21,146 bases of DNA from Scenedesmus sp. ARA3 (lineage: Eukaryota > Chlorophyta > Chlorophyceae > Sphaeropleales > Scenedesmaceae). The stretch lies in contig RWJK01000370.1 in assembly GCA_004335835.1 (NCBI GenBank), positions 1 through 21,146 of the forward strand. Reading direction: 5' to 3'. A model generated the notes under the pieces. That model saw only the letters and a program-made list of their open reading frames with translations. It did not search any database and was not told where the DNA came from. Below, piece after piece: positions 1 to 9,753 of the stretch; within the stretch, counting starts at the first letter, position 1; each line of letters opens with the position of its first letter. Made by a program: the position numbers and the translations under genes.

Positions 1-91
1 GGCAGCCAGCCAACTTGGAAGTCCATGCAGCACTGAGAAGCAGCTCATGTCGGCAGCATGCAGACGCAGCATTCATCACACAAGGCACGAC

Positions 92-452
92 CTCACCAGC
101 GCCATCATGTCGCAGGTCCGTGACAACTGACATTGCCGGTGCACTGTCAGTGGTGCTGAAAGCAACTGGCCAGCAGCTCATCAGTGTCATCATGTCCCAG
201 GTGCATCACACACGTAAATGCCAGTGCACTGCCAATGGTGCTGATGCAAGAGCGCTGACAACGAATATTGGTTCAAAGTAAGTCCTCAAATGCAAGCACC
301 CAGCCGCTCACTAGCGCCATAATGTCCCAGACGCTCCACACATCACATTGCCAGTCTACTGCCTATGGTGCAAGTGCGCTGACAACGTAATTTGATTCAG
401 AGATAAATTCAATGCAAGCGCCCCGCCGCTCACCAGCGCCATCATGTCCCAG
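92..452. repeat. Four degenerate copies of the DRG exon-10 donor edge
   Basis: A 24-base block recurs at 92-115, 177-200, 307-330 and 429-452. The last copy is the real 3' edge of DRG exon 10 (minus strand) with its GTGAG donor. Flanks repeat too: the stretch with gcgctgacaac lies near 251 and again near 377, so the unit is about 85-130 bases. Copies at 92 and 307 keep a GTGAG donor on the minus strand; the copy at 177 has a degraded one. The whole 1-433 stretch, intronic to DRG as far as visible, is largely made of these copies. I see no coding exon in it. Confidence 0.85.
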
Positions 453-3400
453 ATGCGCTCCAGCAGGCCGTCCATGTTGAGCTTGAGGCTGCAGCTGATG
501 GGGATGCTGTTGGGGCGATGCGCAATCTCGTCCACCTCCTCCATGCTGCACATGTCCACCTGCGGGTATGCGTAGCACATGTTACATAACAGCATGACTA
601 AGCAGCGTTAAAACACGCCATGGTTGATCAACAAAACCAGCACTATACACAGAAAAGCAGCAGAGCATCACACACAATGACAGCTGTGCTCTACTGGATG
701 CTGCTAGCACAGATGCCGTACTGTGGGTGCAGCAAGGCGAGCTGCTGCAGCAGGCACGCTGCGTAGAGGGGGCAAGCTGCCTCTGCAGGATCCAGGCGCG
801 CGTCTGCCGCACCTTGTTGTACACATAGAGGCACTTTACGTAGCGCCTGTTGCCCTCAATGACGTCAATGAGGTCGTCCACGCTGCAGTCCTCCTTAAAC
901 AGCAGCTGCAGCGGCAGAGCGTGACAGAGGTGCAGCGACACATATGAGCAACAGCAGCAGCAAGGGCGCAGCATTGACGTCAATGGGACTGTTTGCGCTG
1001 CAGTCCTCCTTGAACAGCAGCTGCGGCGGCAGGCAGCAACAGCCAGCACAGTCAGGCACCACCACCCAGGCTGCATGCTTGCGAGCTGAGGCACCATGTT
1101 GCACAGGCAGCACATAGCTTTTGGATTTGGATTTACAGCTTAAACCTCGTGCCAGGTCACTAATCGCACAGCGTGCAAGGCGGGCAAAGACAAGCAGCTG
1201 ACAAGTATAGTCATGGCACATGCATGCTTGCTGCAGTGCTGCTGAGCAAGCACCTCGTCCCACCTCGCAGTTGTGTATCTTGTACTCCTGCAGCACGCGT
1301 TGGATGAGCTTGTCATCCATGCGCGTCAGCGGCATGGTGCTGTTGATAGACACGCCGCCGGTCTTCTTCTTCTTGAAGTAGATGTTGGGCGGCGACCTGC
1401 ACACGGACCAGTGTCATAATGTAACAGATATTGTCATTTCGTGAAACACACATTCATAGGAAATTGCTTCAACACTGAGCAGGATTGGGGCTGCAGTGTG
1501 TGGTGGCTGGTATAGACAAGCACAATGTGCAGAGCAAGCTTGCCGCACAGCCACTTGCAGAGGCACCTACAAACACACGCAGGCCACAGGCAGCAGCCAC
1601 AGGCAGCAGCCACACCTGTTGGGAGGTGCATGCCCATTGACCCCACAGACACCAGCCGTGCACCCGCCATGCATTGATTTGGCAATTGGTGACAGGCGTC
1701 ACCTGTTGAGGCGCATGCCCGGCGACTGCACAGAGCCGGTCGTGCACCCACCATTCTTCACATCGGTAGCGGTGACATGCATGTATATGGACATCGACAC
1801 GCGCACATGCCGCATGTATATGGACATCAACACGCGCACATGCCGCATGTATATGGACATCGACACGCGCACATGCCACAGTAAGCAGCGTCACCTGTTG
1901 AGGCGCATGCCCACTGACTCCAGCTCCCGGGTGAGGATCTCCCTGTGGTACCACGGCTTGGTGGCGTCCAGCACCATCAGCAGCAGGTCGGCAGACTTGC
2001 ACACCGCAATGACCTGGCAGCAGCCGCAGCATGCACAGCACGTGTCACACAACACGTGTGCAATGTTGTGTCAGCCAAGCCTCGGGAGCATGAGTGTTGC
2101 AAGCTTTCAACAAGCCTGACCTAGCGCTGGCACAGCACCTGACCATTCCTACATCCAAGCTTCTCACCTGCCGTCCTCGTCCCTTGCCCTGCGCTGCTCC
2201 CTCAATGATACCCGGCAGATCTAGCAGCTGGATCTTGGCATCATTGTAGTGGATGACGCCAGGGATGCAGGTGAGCGTGGTGAACTCATAGGCAGCTGCT
2301 TCAGACTCCGTGCCGGTGAGGATGGTCAGCAGCGACGACTTGCCGACAGAGGGGAAGCCTGCGTAGCGAGGCCAGCAATGAGGCCGCCGCCAGACATCAC
2401 TTGCCGAATAGTTTATGTACCTGTTGCTCAAACTACTGCTAGAGAGCATTGCACAACTGGCATGGCATGACTGATAACAAACATTAAATGCAATGTTGGA
2501 TGAATCTTGAAGCTGCGCTGCTGCAGCTGCCGTTGGCAGCGCTGAAGCAGCTGCAGCTGCAAACCCCCATGGCTGCTTGCAAAGCAGCTGAAGACCAGGT
2601 TGCTTTCCTGCCTGGTCACCATGTTGGTGGTGGTGGTGCTGCTGCTGCTGCTGCTGCTGCTGCGGCTGCTCACCAATGAGTGCGCAACGACCATCGCCAT
2701 ACTTCTGCACATCGAAGCCTTCACCAGGGCCGCCCTGCACACATTCACAGCAGGTTTCGCGTTAGCTGCGGTTGCAGCTGCTACAGAGGCATAACAGAAC
2801 CTGCAGTGCTGGTCAAAATTGCTGCCCTGTGCCTGCTGCCTACCTGCACTGTCTGCTACACCATCATGCAGCTCAGCAGGCACAGGCCGCTTGCGTGGCA
2901 CGGCTGCTGCTGCCAAGCCTGTCTGTATGTGCTGGTTGCACACTGTTCGAGACCAGAAGCTGATGCTGCAGCTATCAACTGCTGCTGTTCCTGCTTGTGG
3001 TGGCGCTTGGTGCTGCTGTCCTCAGCAGCACACCTTTGATGATGGTGCCTGCAGCTCCGTGCGCAGCTTGGCAAGCCTGCACCACGCACACCGACACCCA
3101 AAATTGTGAAGGCGTGTTTGCAAGGTGTGGGAGAAGAAGAAAGTAGGGGACTGACAAATTGCCCTTCTCCCACTTTCTTGGAGCCTGCAGCATTTGCACT
3201 TGGTGTTGCAAACACATGACATGGGACAGACGCTAATGCACCAGCAACTGCTGCTCGTGGCATGCAACTTGCTGCCTGTTTGAGTCAAATGCAGTGTGGC
3301 TTGTTGCCGCAGCTGTTGGCCTGCTTCTCACCTGGCCTTCAGCTGCCCCAGATGGTATTCTGTGGCCTGCAGGAGCATCACACGTAGCATAAACATGCTG

Positions 3401-3891
3401 TAGATAGATAGATAGAGGGGTTACACGGTGTGTTCATGCGGCATACGCCACCACAGACACTAAACAAGCTGTGCAGGCTGCAACTAATGTCACACTAGGC
3501 ACAACACCAGGCTGCAAATGGTGCACCAATGCGACGGCACTCGACTAGGTTGGGTACTGCTACCCCGTTGCATGCGTTGGTAAGGATGCAAATACTGATG
3601 TATGCATGTAAATTGGTGCGATGCATGCTTTGGTTCAAGTCCTGCACATATCTACACCATAGAAGGTCGAGCAGCGCTGGCGTCAGCGTGAGCAGAGCTG
3701 TTGCTGATGTCCATCTGCTGTCCCGGCTACATGCACACCTTGTTCCTCTGAGTCCTGGCCATTTCGGCCTCAATCTCCTGGATCCTGCATGGCCATTGCA
3801 CATGTTGAGCAAATTATTCTGTAGCCTGCACCCAGGCTGCTGCTGCTGCTCCTGCTGTTGCTGCTCCTGCTTACTTCTCTAGGATACCCAT
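434..3891 (-). CDS. DRG2: DRG2-type developmentally regulated GTP-binding protein (C-terminus beyond left edge)
   Basis: Ten exons, read downward: 3891-3875, 3784-3739, 3366-3332, 3076-3034, 2734-2674, 2358-2168, 2013-1895, 1396-1264, 905-813, 559-434. Phases agree throughout and give 288 residues; animal DRG2 has about 364, so the TGS-containing end lies left of the window. The N-terminus starts [18 protein letters not shown], as in the family. Motifs: G1 GFPSVGKS (68-75), switch region YEFTTLT (91-97), G3 DLPG (114-117), [12 protein letters not shown] (120-131), and G4 NKVD (245-248) split by an intron. TCIPG (97-101) and EGAAQG favour DRG2 over DRG1. DRG proteins are cytoplasmic TRAFAC/OBG-like GTPases linked to translating ribosomes and bound by DFRP partners (family knowledge). 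The first four exons are only 17-46 bases. Introns after exons 7, 8 and 10 carry copies of adjacent exon edges. Identity is firm; the exon 8/9 junction (E then LLFKEDCS) is the least certain join. Confidence 0.95.
861..1031. repeat. 115-base tandem copy of the DRG exon-9 acceptor edge
   Basis: 861-916 (start of real exon 9 plus its acceptor) is collinear without gaps with 976-1031, offset 115 bases. On the minus strand both have a CAG acceptor followed by codons for LLFKEDCS. The upstream copy then diverges (ANSPIDVN) and loses the [12 protein letters not shown] segment and a usable donor, so it looks like a dead pseudo-exon inside intron 8. Confidence 0.85.
1611..1912. repeat. Copies of the DRG exon-7 donor edge inside intron 7
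   Basis: The 25 bases at 1888-1912, which include the exon-7 donor (minus strand), recur identically at 1696-1720. They recur more degenerately at about 1611-1636. The two intronic copies also share a following segment (about 1655-1675 and 1735-1755, both containing gtgcaccc). The identical copy preserves the exon end and a GTGACG donor on the minus strand, so it is a potential cryptic 5' splice site. Confidence 0.85.
1781..1879. repeat. 33-base minisatellite, three copies
   Basis: Units at 1781-1813, 1814-1846 and 1847-1879 start atgtatatggacatc and end cgcacatgcc plus two bases. They differ by one internal base and the unit end. The array sits in DRG intron 7 between the duplicated exon-7 edges. 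The unit length is a multiple of three, so it keeps frames open, but an intronic position argues against coding. Confidence 0.95.
2625..2662. repeat. GGT/CTG triplet tract in DRG intron 5
   Basis: About four GGT triplets run into eight CTG triplets (2639-2662). On the gene's minus strand this reads as CAG repeats starting about 12 bases after the exon-5 donor. It is a simple-sequence tract likely to vary in length. Confidence 0.9.
3401..3416. repeat. TAGA tetranucleotide microsatellite
   Basis: Four tandem TAGA units lie in DRG intron 2, between exon 3 (from 3366) and exon 2 (from 3739). It is short and probably neutral. Confidence 0.9.
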
Positions 3892-4420
3892 CGTGCTGCG
3901 ATGTTATGTTGCCCGAGCAAGGAGTAAAATAGGCTGATAGCCTCTACGACACAATGAACTAAATTAGCACGGATCGCAGTGGCATGTGACACTACAGGAC
4001 GTAGCCTGCTGCTGTCTGTGCTGAAGAAGGACGCAGAGCAGCGGCAGCAGACGGGTGTTCTTTATCTAACGCCTATAGCATCCATTGAAGCTCGAAAAGT
4101 CCACGCGCAACACGGATGTGCGCCACGCTTGCGTGTTACAGCGACTGCCAACGCTCAGAACCCTTTGCAATGGACCTAGTAGTACCTAGGGTGGTTCTTT
4201 ACGCTTGCACAGAAAACAGATGTTTCAAAGGCTGACGATTTTGATTACTAATGGCGTTCGAAGCGTGTAACATGCGATGACCACTTTGAAATGTTGATGT
4301 CAGCTCAGGTGGAGCTGTTGAACATCTCCTTGGCGCAAGAGACTTCTACAAACGCATGTACATGGAGTGTTCGTAGCTGCAATTCACACTGCTTTTGCTT
4401 TGACGGGTTTCTACTCTGTC
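3892..4420. promoter_or_regulatory. Divergent intergenic region (putative bidirectional promoter)
   Basis: These 529 bases separate the DRG start codon (3891, minus) from the proposed start of the coiled-coil gene (4421, plus). They must hold both 5' UTRs and promoters. I see no clear TATA box. An open frame at 3979-4179 has no ATG and is not called. The region has fewer CAG/CTG triplets than the flanking genes. Confidence 0.5.
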
Positions 4421-7400
4421 ATGGCCTCTAGGGAGGAGCTCAAGGTGTGAACTTGCCGCACGTCCTGTCACAGCACAGCATTGTGTGGGCGGCCAATGCA
4501 AAGCACTTGCCACAGACAGCTGGCATGAGAGTTCAACTCCGATTTGCCTCTGCCTTGCAGCTGCACAGGCACCAGCTCTACTGCAGTGTTGCAGATGCCT
4601 GCCAGCAGGGCAACATCAATGGCAGCGCATCAGCGTTGCTCAGTCAACTGCAGGCGGTGCTGGAGGCAGAGTCCTGCCTCAGCTGTATAGAGGAAGACAG
4701 TAACGCAGGTGAGTAGTGTGACACAGTCACTCTTGGCATTGGCTACTGCTTGTGCGCTGCATCATGCACACGTGTTTTTCAGCTGTTGTAAAGATGGACA
4801 GTCTAGCATGAAAAATGCAAAGCGTTGTCTTGAGTATAACTATCAGTCCACGTTCAAAGAAGGAAGCACAGCAGAAAAAGCCATGTCAGGAGCATGTGAA
4901 GCACCACTCTTTGCCTGCAGGGCCTGAAGGCAACAACAGCACGTGTCAGGGCCAACCTCAACGACCCCCCAGCAAGCAGCTGCGGCAACAAAACAAACTG
5001 CGGCAAACGCCCGTAGCAACTCCAGCCAGCAAGCACACGCCAGCAGCTAGTGCAGCGTCTTCAGCAGTGCAGCTGCTGAAAGATGAGCTAGCCCAGAAGC
5101 TGCATGCGGCCGTACAGCGCGCCTCACCTGGCGTGAAGGTATGCATCAAGTGCTGGCCAGCTGTACAGCATGGGCTGCTGCAGTTCTGTGTGATGCTGGT
5201 TCTCACACTTGTGCATGCGCTTGATGCAGCACAGCATCATTTAGCCGAGGTGTCGCATCCAGTGCTCGTTCATGTGCTCACTGTCAGCAAGTGCATATCA
5301 GCAGCGGAGTCCACAAGCATGCTGCCCTTGCTCTGCTGCAGGCTGGTGCTGCTGCTAGCGCGCTGGTTGCTGACCTGGCAGCTGCGCAGCAGGCACAGGC
5401 GCAGCTGGAAGACCGGCTGCTGGCAGCACAGGCAGCGCTGCTGCAGCAGAAGCAGCAGCACAAGCATGACGTGAGCAACATAGCCCAGGCATCTTTGCGG
5501 TTCACATGGAATTTCTGGGCATGTTTGCAGGGTTGGAGCAGTGTTGCTATGACGTGCCTTGCTTACATAAGCAGCATGTATTGAGCTCCTCTCTAGCTGC
5601 AGTGTGCTGCGGCCGATCATAGTCTGCTCAGCCATCAGATTCTACTTTCATTGCAGACCGCAGCTGAGCAGCTGTCATGTGCAATCCTGCGCCTGCTGCG
5701 GCCTGCATGCTGCTGCGCCGTGCAGGTCAACACATGGCGGCTAGCAGCTGAGCAGGCAGCTGACCTGGCAGAGGCGGCAAACCAGCGCGCAGCCAGCTGC
5801 GAGTGCAAGCTGGCTGACTCAGCACAGCAGCTGGCAGCACAGGCTCAAGCTACACTGAAGCTGGGGGAGGAGCTGAGGCAGGCGCGTGGCCAGCTGGATG
5901 GCAGGTGGGCAGGCTGAGAACAGATGGCTTGCTGTTGGCAGCTGGGACAGGCTGCAGTGATGGCTAGTAGTGACTACTCAGCTGCCGAATATGTGCAGCT
6001 GGGCTGTAGCGTCATGGCACATGTGGCTGTTGCCGTGCTGTTGCAAACTGGAGCACCAGCAAATTGTGAGGGGATGATGCTGCCTGATCAATCAACAGAG
6101 GTTCTGCTGGTGTGCTCATGCAGCCATGTCACAACGGATACATGTGGATGCAGTGTTCTTGCACGATGTGCTAGCTGGGGTGCAGCCGGCCTTCATTTCA
6201 AGTATATATGATTTTGACTGCAGGTGGGAGCAGGAGCAGCAGCTGCACTCCATGATACTGCGGCCGCTGCTCAAATGGCAGCAACAACAGCTTGAGGCGG
6301 AGGGCAGCAGCAGTACCAGTGCTGTCAGCCCCTGCAAGCAGTACAGGATCAGCAGCCCAAGCAGAACCGGCTCAGACTTGTTGCTCAGCAGCGAGAGGCT
6401 TCAGACAGCAGCCACTGCCGTGGAACAGCTGCTGCTGCGTGACGTTGACAGGCAGGCAGCAGTGTGCCAAGCCAGGCAGGAGATGCAGGCTGAGCAGAAG
6501 CGACTTGAGCAGCAGCAGCAGGAGCAGGCAGTGCAGCTGGAGCAAGAACTGCAGGTGCGCTGCAGCACTCCTGTCACACGCCATTAAGCCGCACATGGTG
6601 TGGCCTTGCCATCATCTAAATATGGAGTGTTCTGGTTCAAAGGATGCATCAGCATGTTTTTTTCAGGCACGATTGCCAAATGGCTGTTTGTCTTGTGTTT
6701 GTCTTTCATCACAGGTCGCAAACAGCACTGCACAGCAGCTGCAGGGGCAGCTGCAGCAGCTGCAAGCGGACTTGAAGCTGGCTGAGCAGCAGTCAGCACA
6801 GGACAAGCAGCGCATGCAGGAGCTGCAGCAGCAGCTGGCAGAGAACACTGCAGCAGGAGCTGAGCAGCAGAAGCAGCTTGAGGTATGCCTGAAGCAGCAG
6901 CAGGGAGATGCAATTCAAGAGGCCGTGGCTGCTGCAGAGCGCAATGCAGAGCAGCTGCTGCAGCAGAAAGAGGAGCAACTGTATGAGCTGCAGCAGCAGC
7001 TGGCCCAGCTGTTCCAGGAGTTGGCTGCCGCGCAGGAACAGGCCTCTGAGTCTGAGCAGCACGCAATGCAGCTGCAGGTGCAGCTGGAGGAGGCTCTGGG
7101 CACTGCTGAGCAGCAGCAGCAAGAGAGCAAGCAGGAGCTCAAATGCAGGTAAGGCAGTGCAAACCAGCAGAGAGCTGTACGTAATCGGTCCCTGTGGCAG
7201 TGGCGGAAGCAATCGTGTCCTGCTACTCTCTCAATCACCGATGTATTGGTCGTTCTTGTAAGCCATGCCATAGATGACGCCTGCGTCTCATGTCTGCGCC
7301 AACTCTCATGCTGCAGGCTGGTGCAGCAGCAGGCGGAGGACTTGGCACAGCAGCGCAGCACGCTCCAGCAGCTCTCGGCTGACAATGCAGCAGCACTGGC

Positions 7401-9047
7401 AGCAGCAGAGCGCCAGGCTGCTGCGGCGCTGCAGGCTGCTGAGCGGGAGCAGCGGCTAGCCATGCAGGAGGCCCAGCAGGCCTGGGAGCGACAGAAGGCA
7501 GCGCTAGAGCAGCAGCGGGTGGAGGCAGTGCGGCATGCGCGGCTTGCGGCTCAGCAGCAGCTGGAGAAGGAGCGGCAGCAGTGGCAAGCTGAGCGGGATG
7601 CGCTGGTGCAGAAGCTGGCTGTGCAGCATGCTTCAGCAGAGTTGCAGGTGCGCTGCGTGCTGGCCCTGCTTGGTTGGTAACTGCACAGGCGTGCTCTGCA
7701 CAGTTACTGCGGCACATGCTCAGCTCTTCCGCGCTGTTATTAAACAGCTGTCAAGCAACAGATGTAGATCAGTGCTGCGCAGCTGCCAATGGCATCGTTG
7801 TAGTGATTTTGTGTGGTGGTGATGCTTGCAGGCGCAGCGTGATGCGCTACAGCAGCAGCAGGATCTGCTGCAGCAGCTAGAGCACTTACAGAATGGGCGC
7901 CAGCCACCACCAAACCAAGCAGCAGCAGCAGGAACGCAGCAAGCAGCTCTAAGCTGGCGCGGTCCGGCTGCTAATGCATCCTCATATGGTGCTGTGGGAG
8001 CTGCTGCGTCTGCCACATCAGCAGCAGCAGGTGTTGGTGATGCTGTCAAGTTCAGCCAGGCACTCACCGCTGCTGAGGCAGACCGGCGCGCAGCGCTCAA
8101 GCAGGCGGCAGCAGCACATGGCGAGTCGCAGCAGTTGCGGCAGCAGCTGCACCAGCAGGAGCAGGAGCTGCACCACTTGCGCAGGTATGTGGGCAATTGC
8201 ACACGCTTGTTGATTGAGCAACCACAGCGTGCCAGGTTGCTTGTGTTTCAACAGGAAGACGCCGGCAAGAGCTGGGCATGCGGCATGCCCGTAAATGCAC
8301 ACATGTTGCTGTCATGCATATAAGGCGTTTGCGCGCAGCAACCAGCTGAACTTGCAGGCATCGACGCCATGAATCACACCATGCATTATGTTTTCAATGC
8401 AAACATGATTCACCGGCAACTGGTGCGTGTCTGAACACATTCATGCCATGCAGGGCGCTGGACGAGATGCAGCGAGCATGCCAGGCAGCAGACAGCGCCT
8501 CAAGGGAGGCTGAGGCCAGCACGTCTGCCAGCGCAGCAGCCCTGCAGGAGCAGCTGCTGAAAGTGCGGCAGCTGCAGGCGCAGCTGGACACGCTCAGCAT
8601 GCGGCACAGCATGGAGATGCAGGCAGCGCAGCAGTCGATGAGGCAGCAGGTGTGTGTGATATGTGTACTGGGACACCAGTGACGCACGCACTGCATATAC
8701 AACTGCTTGCCTTCTGCTTGTCGGCAGCTTGTGTGCTGCATGCTAATGCCCTATTCCACACACACATGCCATGACATAAGTAATAACTGCCCTCGCAAAT
8801 CATGGCACTGGCAATGTTTCTGCATCCTAACAGGTGTGCCATCTGCTCGTTGTGCCACACGCCGTGCACGGTGCATGTGTGTGCGCAGGTGGCTGTCATA
8901 CAGTCTGATGCTCGAGCTGAGCTGGAAGCAGCGCAGACGCGCATGCAGCTGCTGCGGTTGAAGCAGCAACGCATGGCAAAGTACCTTGCCGGCAGCCAGC
9001 TGCCAGCAGCTAGCGACACCCTGGCAGCGTGGCGAGACAAGGACTGA
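4421..9047 (+). CDS. Long Gln/Ala-rich coiled-coil protein of unknown function
   Basis: Eleven phase-consistent exons: 4421-4444, 4561-4708, 4921-5138, 5342-5470, 5726-5904, 6224-6554, 6715-7148, 7317-7647, 7832-8184, 8454-8649, 8889-9047. They encode about 833 residues. I do not recognise the family. Residues 1-130 look globular or linker-like (MASREELK, then LHRHQLYCSVADACQQ). From about 131 to 815 the chain is rich in A, Q, E, R and L with heptad-like spacing, as in long coiled coils. An Ala/Ser/Pro break sits near 625-665. The C-terminus is polar (AAWRDKD). There is no signal peptide or membrane segment. Centrosomal, flagellar or Golgi scaffolds have this look, but nothing specific supports such a role. 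The 24-base first exon is inferred from frame and splice signals. Exon 5 could instead start at 5657, adding 23 Cys-rich residues. The Gln content tracks CAG triplets shared with the introns. Confidence 0.8.
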
Positions 9048-9753
9048 TCGACTGGCTTTGGATCCAGGACGCTAGATGTGACTTTCGATCAGGATGGCCA
9101 GTAGCACATGTGGCAGCTTTCTCATGTGCGTTCGTGGCTATGACTCATAGCCTATGAGCTGAAGCAAACCGACGCTTTGTGTGGCACACAAACCTTAAGC
9201 AGGCAGACACGGCTCGAAAGTTTGAAATGTGACACACTTGTCACACAAATGTGACTGTTGACAAGGCTCTTGCGCGAATATTCCCAGAACCCCGTCATAC
9301 ACCACTCGCGTGACAGCTGGACGACCACAGACCATAGAGAAGGTAGCAGTGTGCGTCGAGCTGGTTATGTGTACCAGTGGCCGGCGATGCCAGGTATCGC
9401 ACGCCTGATCTGAGCACCTTCCGCACGCACCGATCCAGCCAAACGCCGAGTCCTGAAAAAGCTTGACCGTGAGTATTTATCAAGTTCAGAGGCATCTGGG
9501 GGCCAATGCTAACGCTGCTGGCCAGTCCGACAGTACAGCATCTGCAGGACGAAATGATCTGGTGACGGTGCACAACTTGCACCTACCCAAACTGCGTTGC
9601 TGCAAGCTTTAGATGCTTGCTGCCTTCAATGTTGGTGGACAAGTAGCTGCTTGCCGGTTTGTTGCCCTTCAAGCAGTACAGGTTGCTGCTGCTGTTCCAC
9701 CCAGCTGACAGCTTGACCATTATGTCCACATACGTGTGAAATGCTGCCTGCAG
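9048..9753. other. Intergenic region, no gene seen
   Basis: About 700 bases hold the 3' UTR of the coiled-coil gene and the upstream region of the phosphatase gene. There is no convincing exon on either strand and no TGTAA on the plus strand close to the stop at 9047. A small inverted repeat lies at 9228-9245. Confidence 0.6.
9228..9245. repeat. Small perfect inverted repeat
   Basis: TGTGACA (9228-9234) and TGTCACA (9239-9245) flank a 4-base spacer. A related ATGTGAC follows at about 9248. It could be a hairpin in the 3' UTR or a protein-binding palindrome; nothing distinguishes these. Confidence 0.6.

Noticed and set aside
1469..2041. Minus-strand open frame with three repeats of an 11-residue unit (RVDVHIHA)
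   Set aside because: It lies mostly in DRG intron 7 and in a different frame from exon 7. The repeat is the translated 33-base minisatellite.
3979..4179. Plus-strand open frame upstream of the coiled-coil gene
   Set aside because: It has no ATG, only a GTG start, and no clear join to the next exon. It was left as part of the divergent upstream region.
5657..5725. Extra 23 codons at the start of coiled-coil exon 5
   Set aside because: In frame and after a CAG acceptor, but Cys/Leu/Pro-rich and unlike the surrounding coiled coil. The acceptor at 5724-5725 was preferred; the choice remains open.
6793..7212. Minus-strand Leu-rich open frame resembling a membrane protein
   Set aside because: It is the antisense shadow of CAG/CTG-rich coiled-coil exon 7. 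CAG reads as CTG (Leu) on the other strand.
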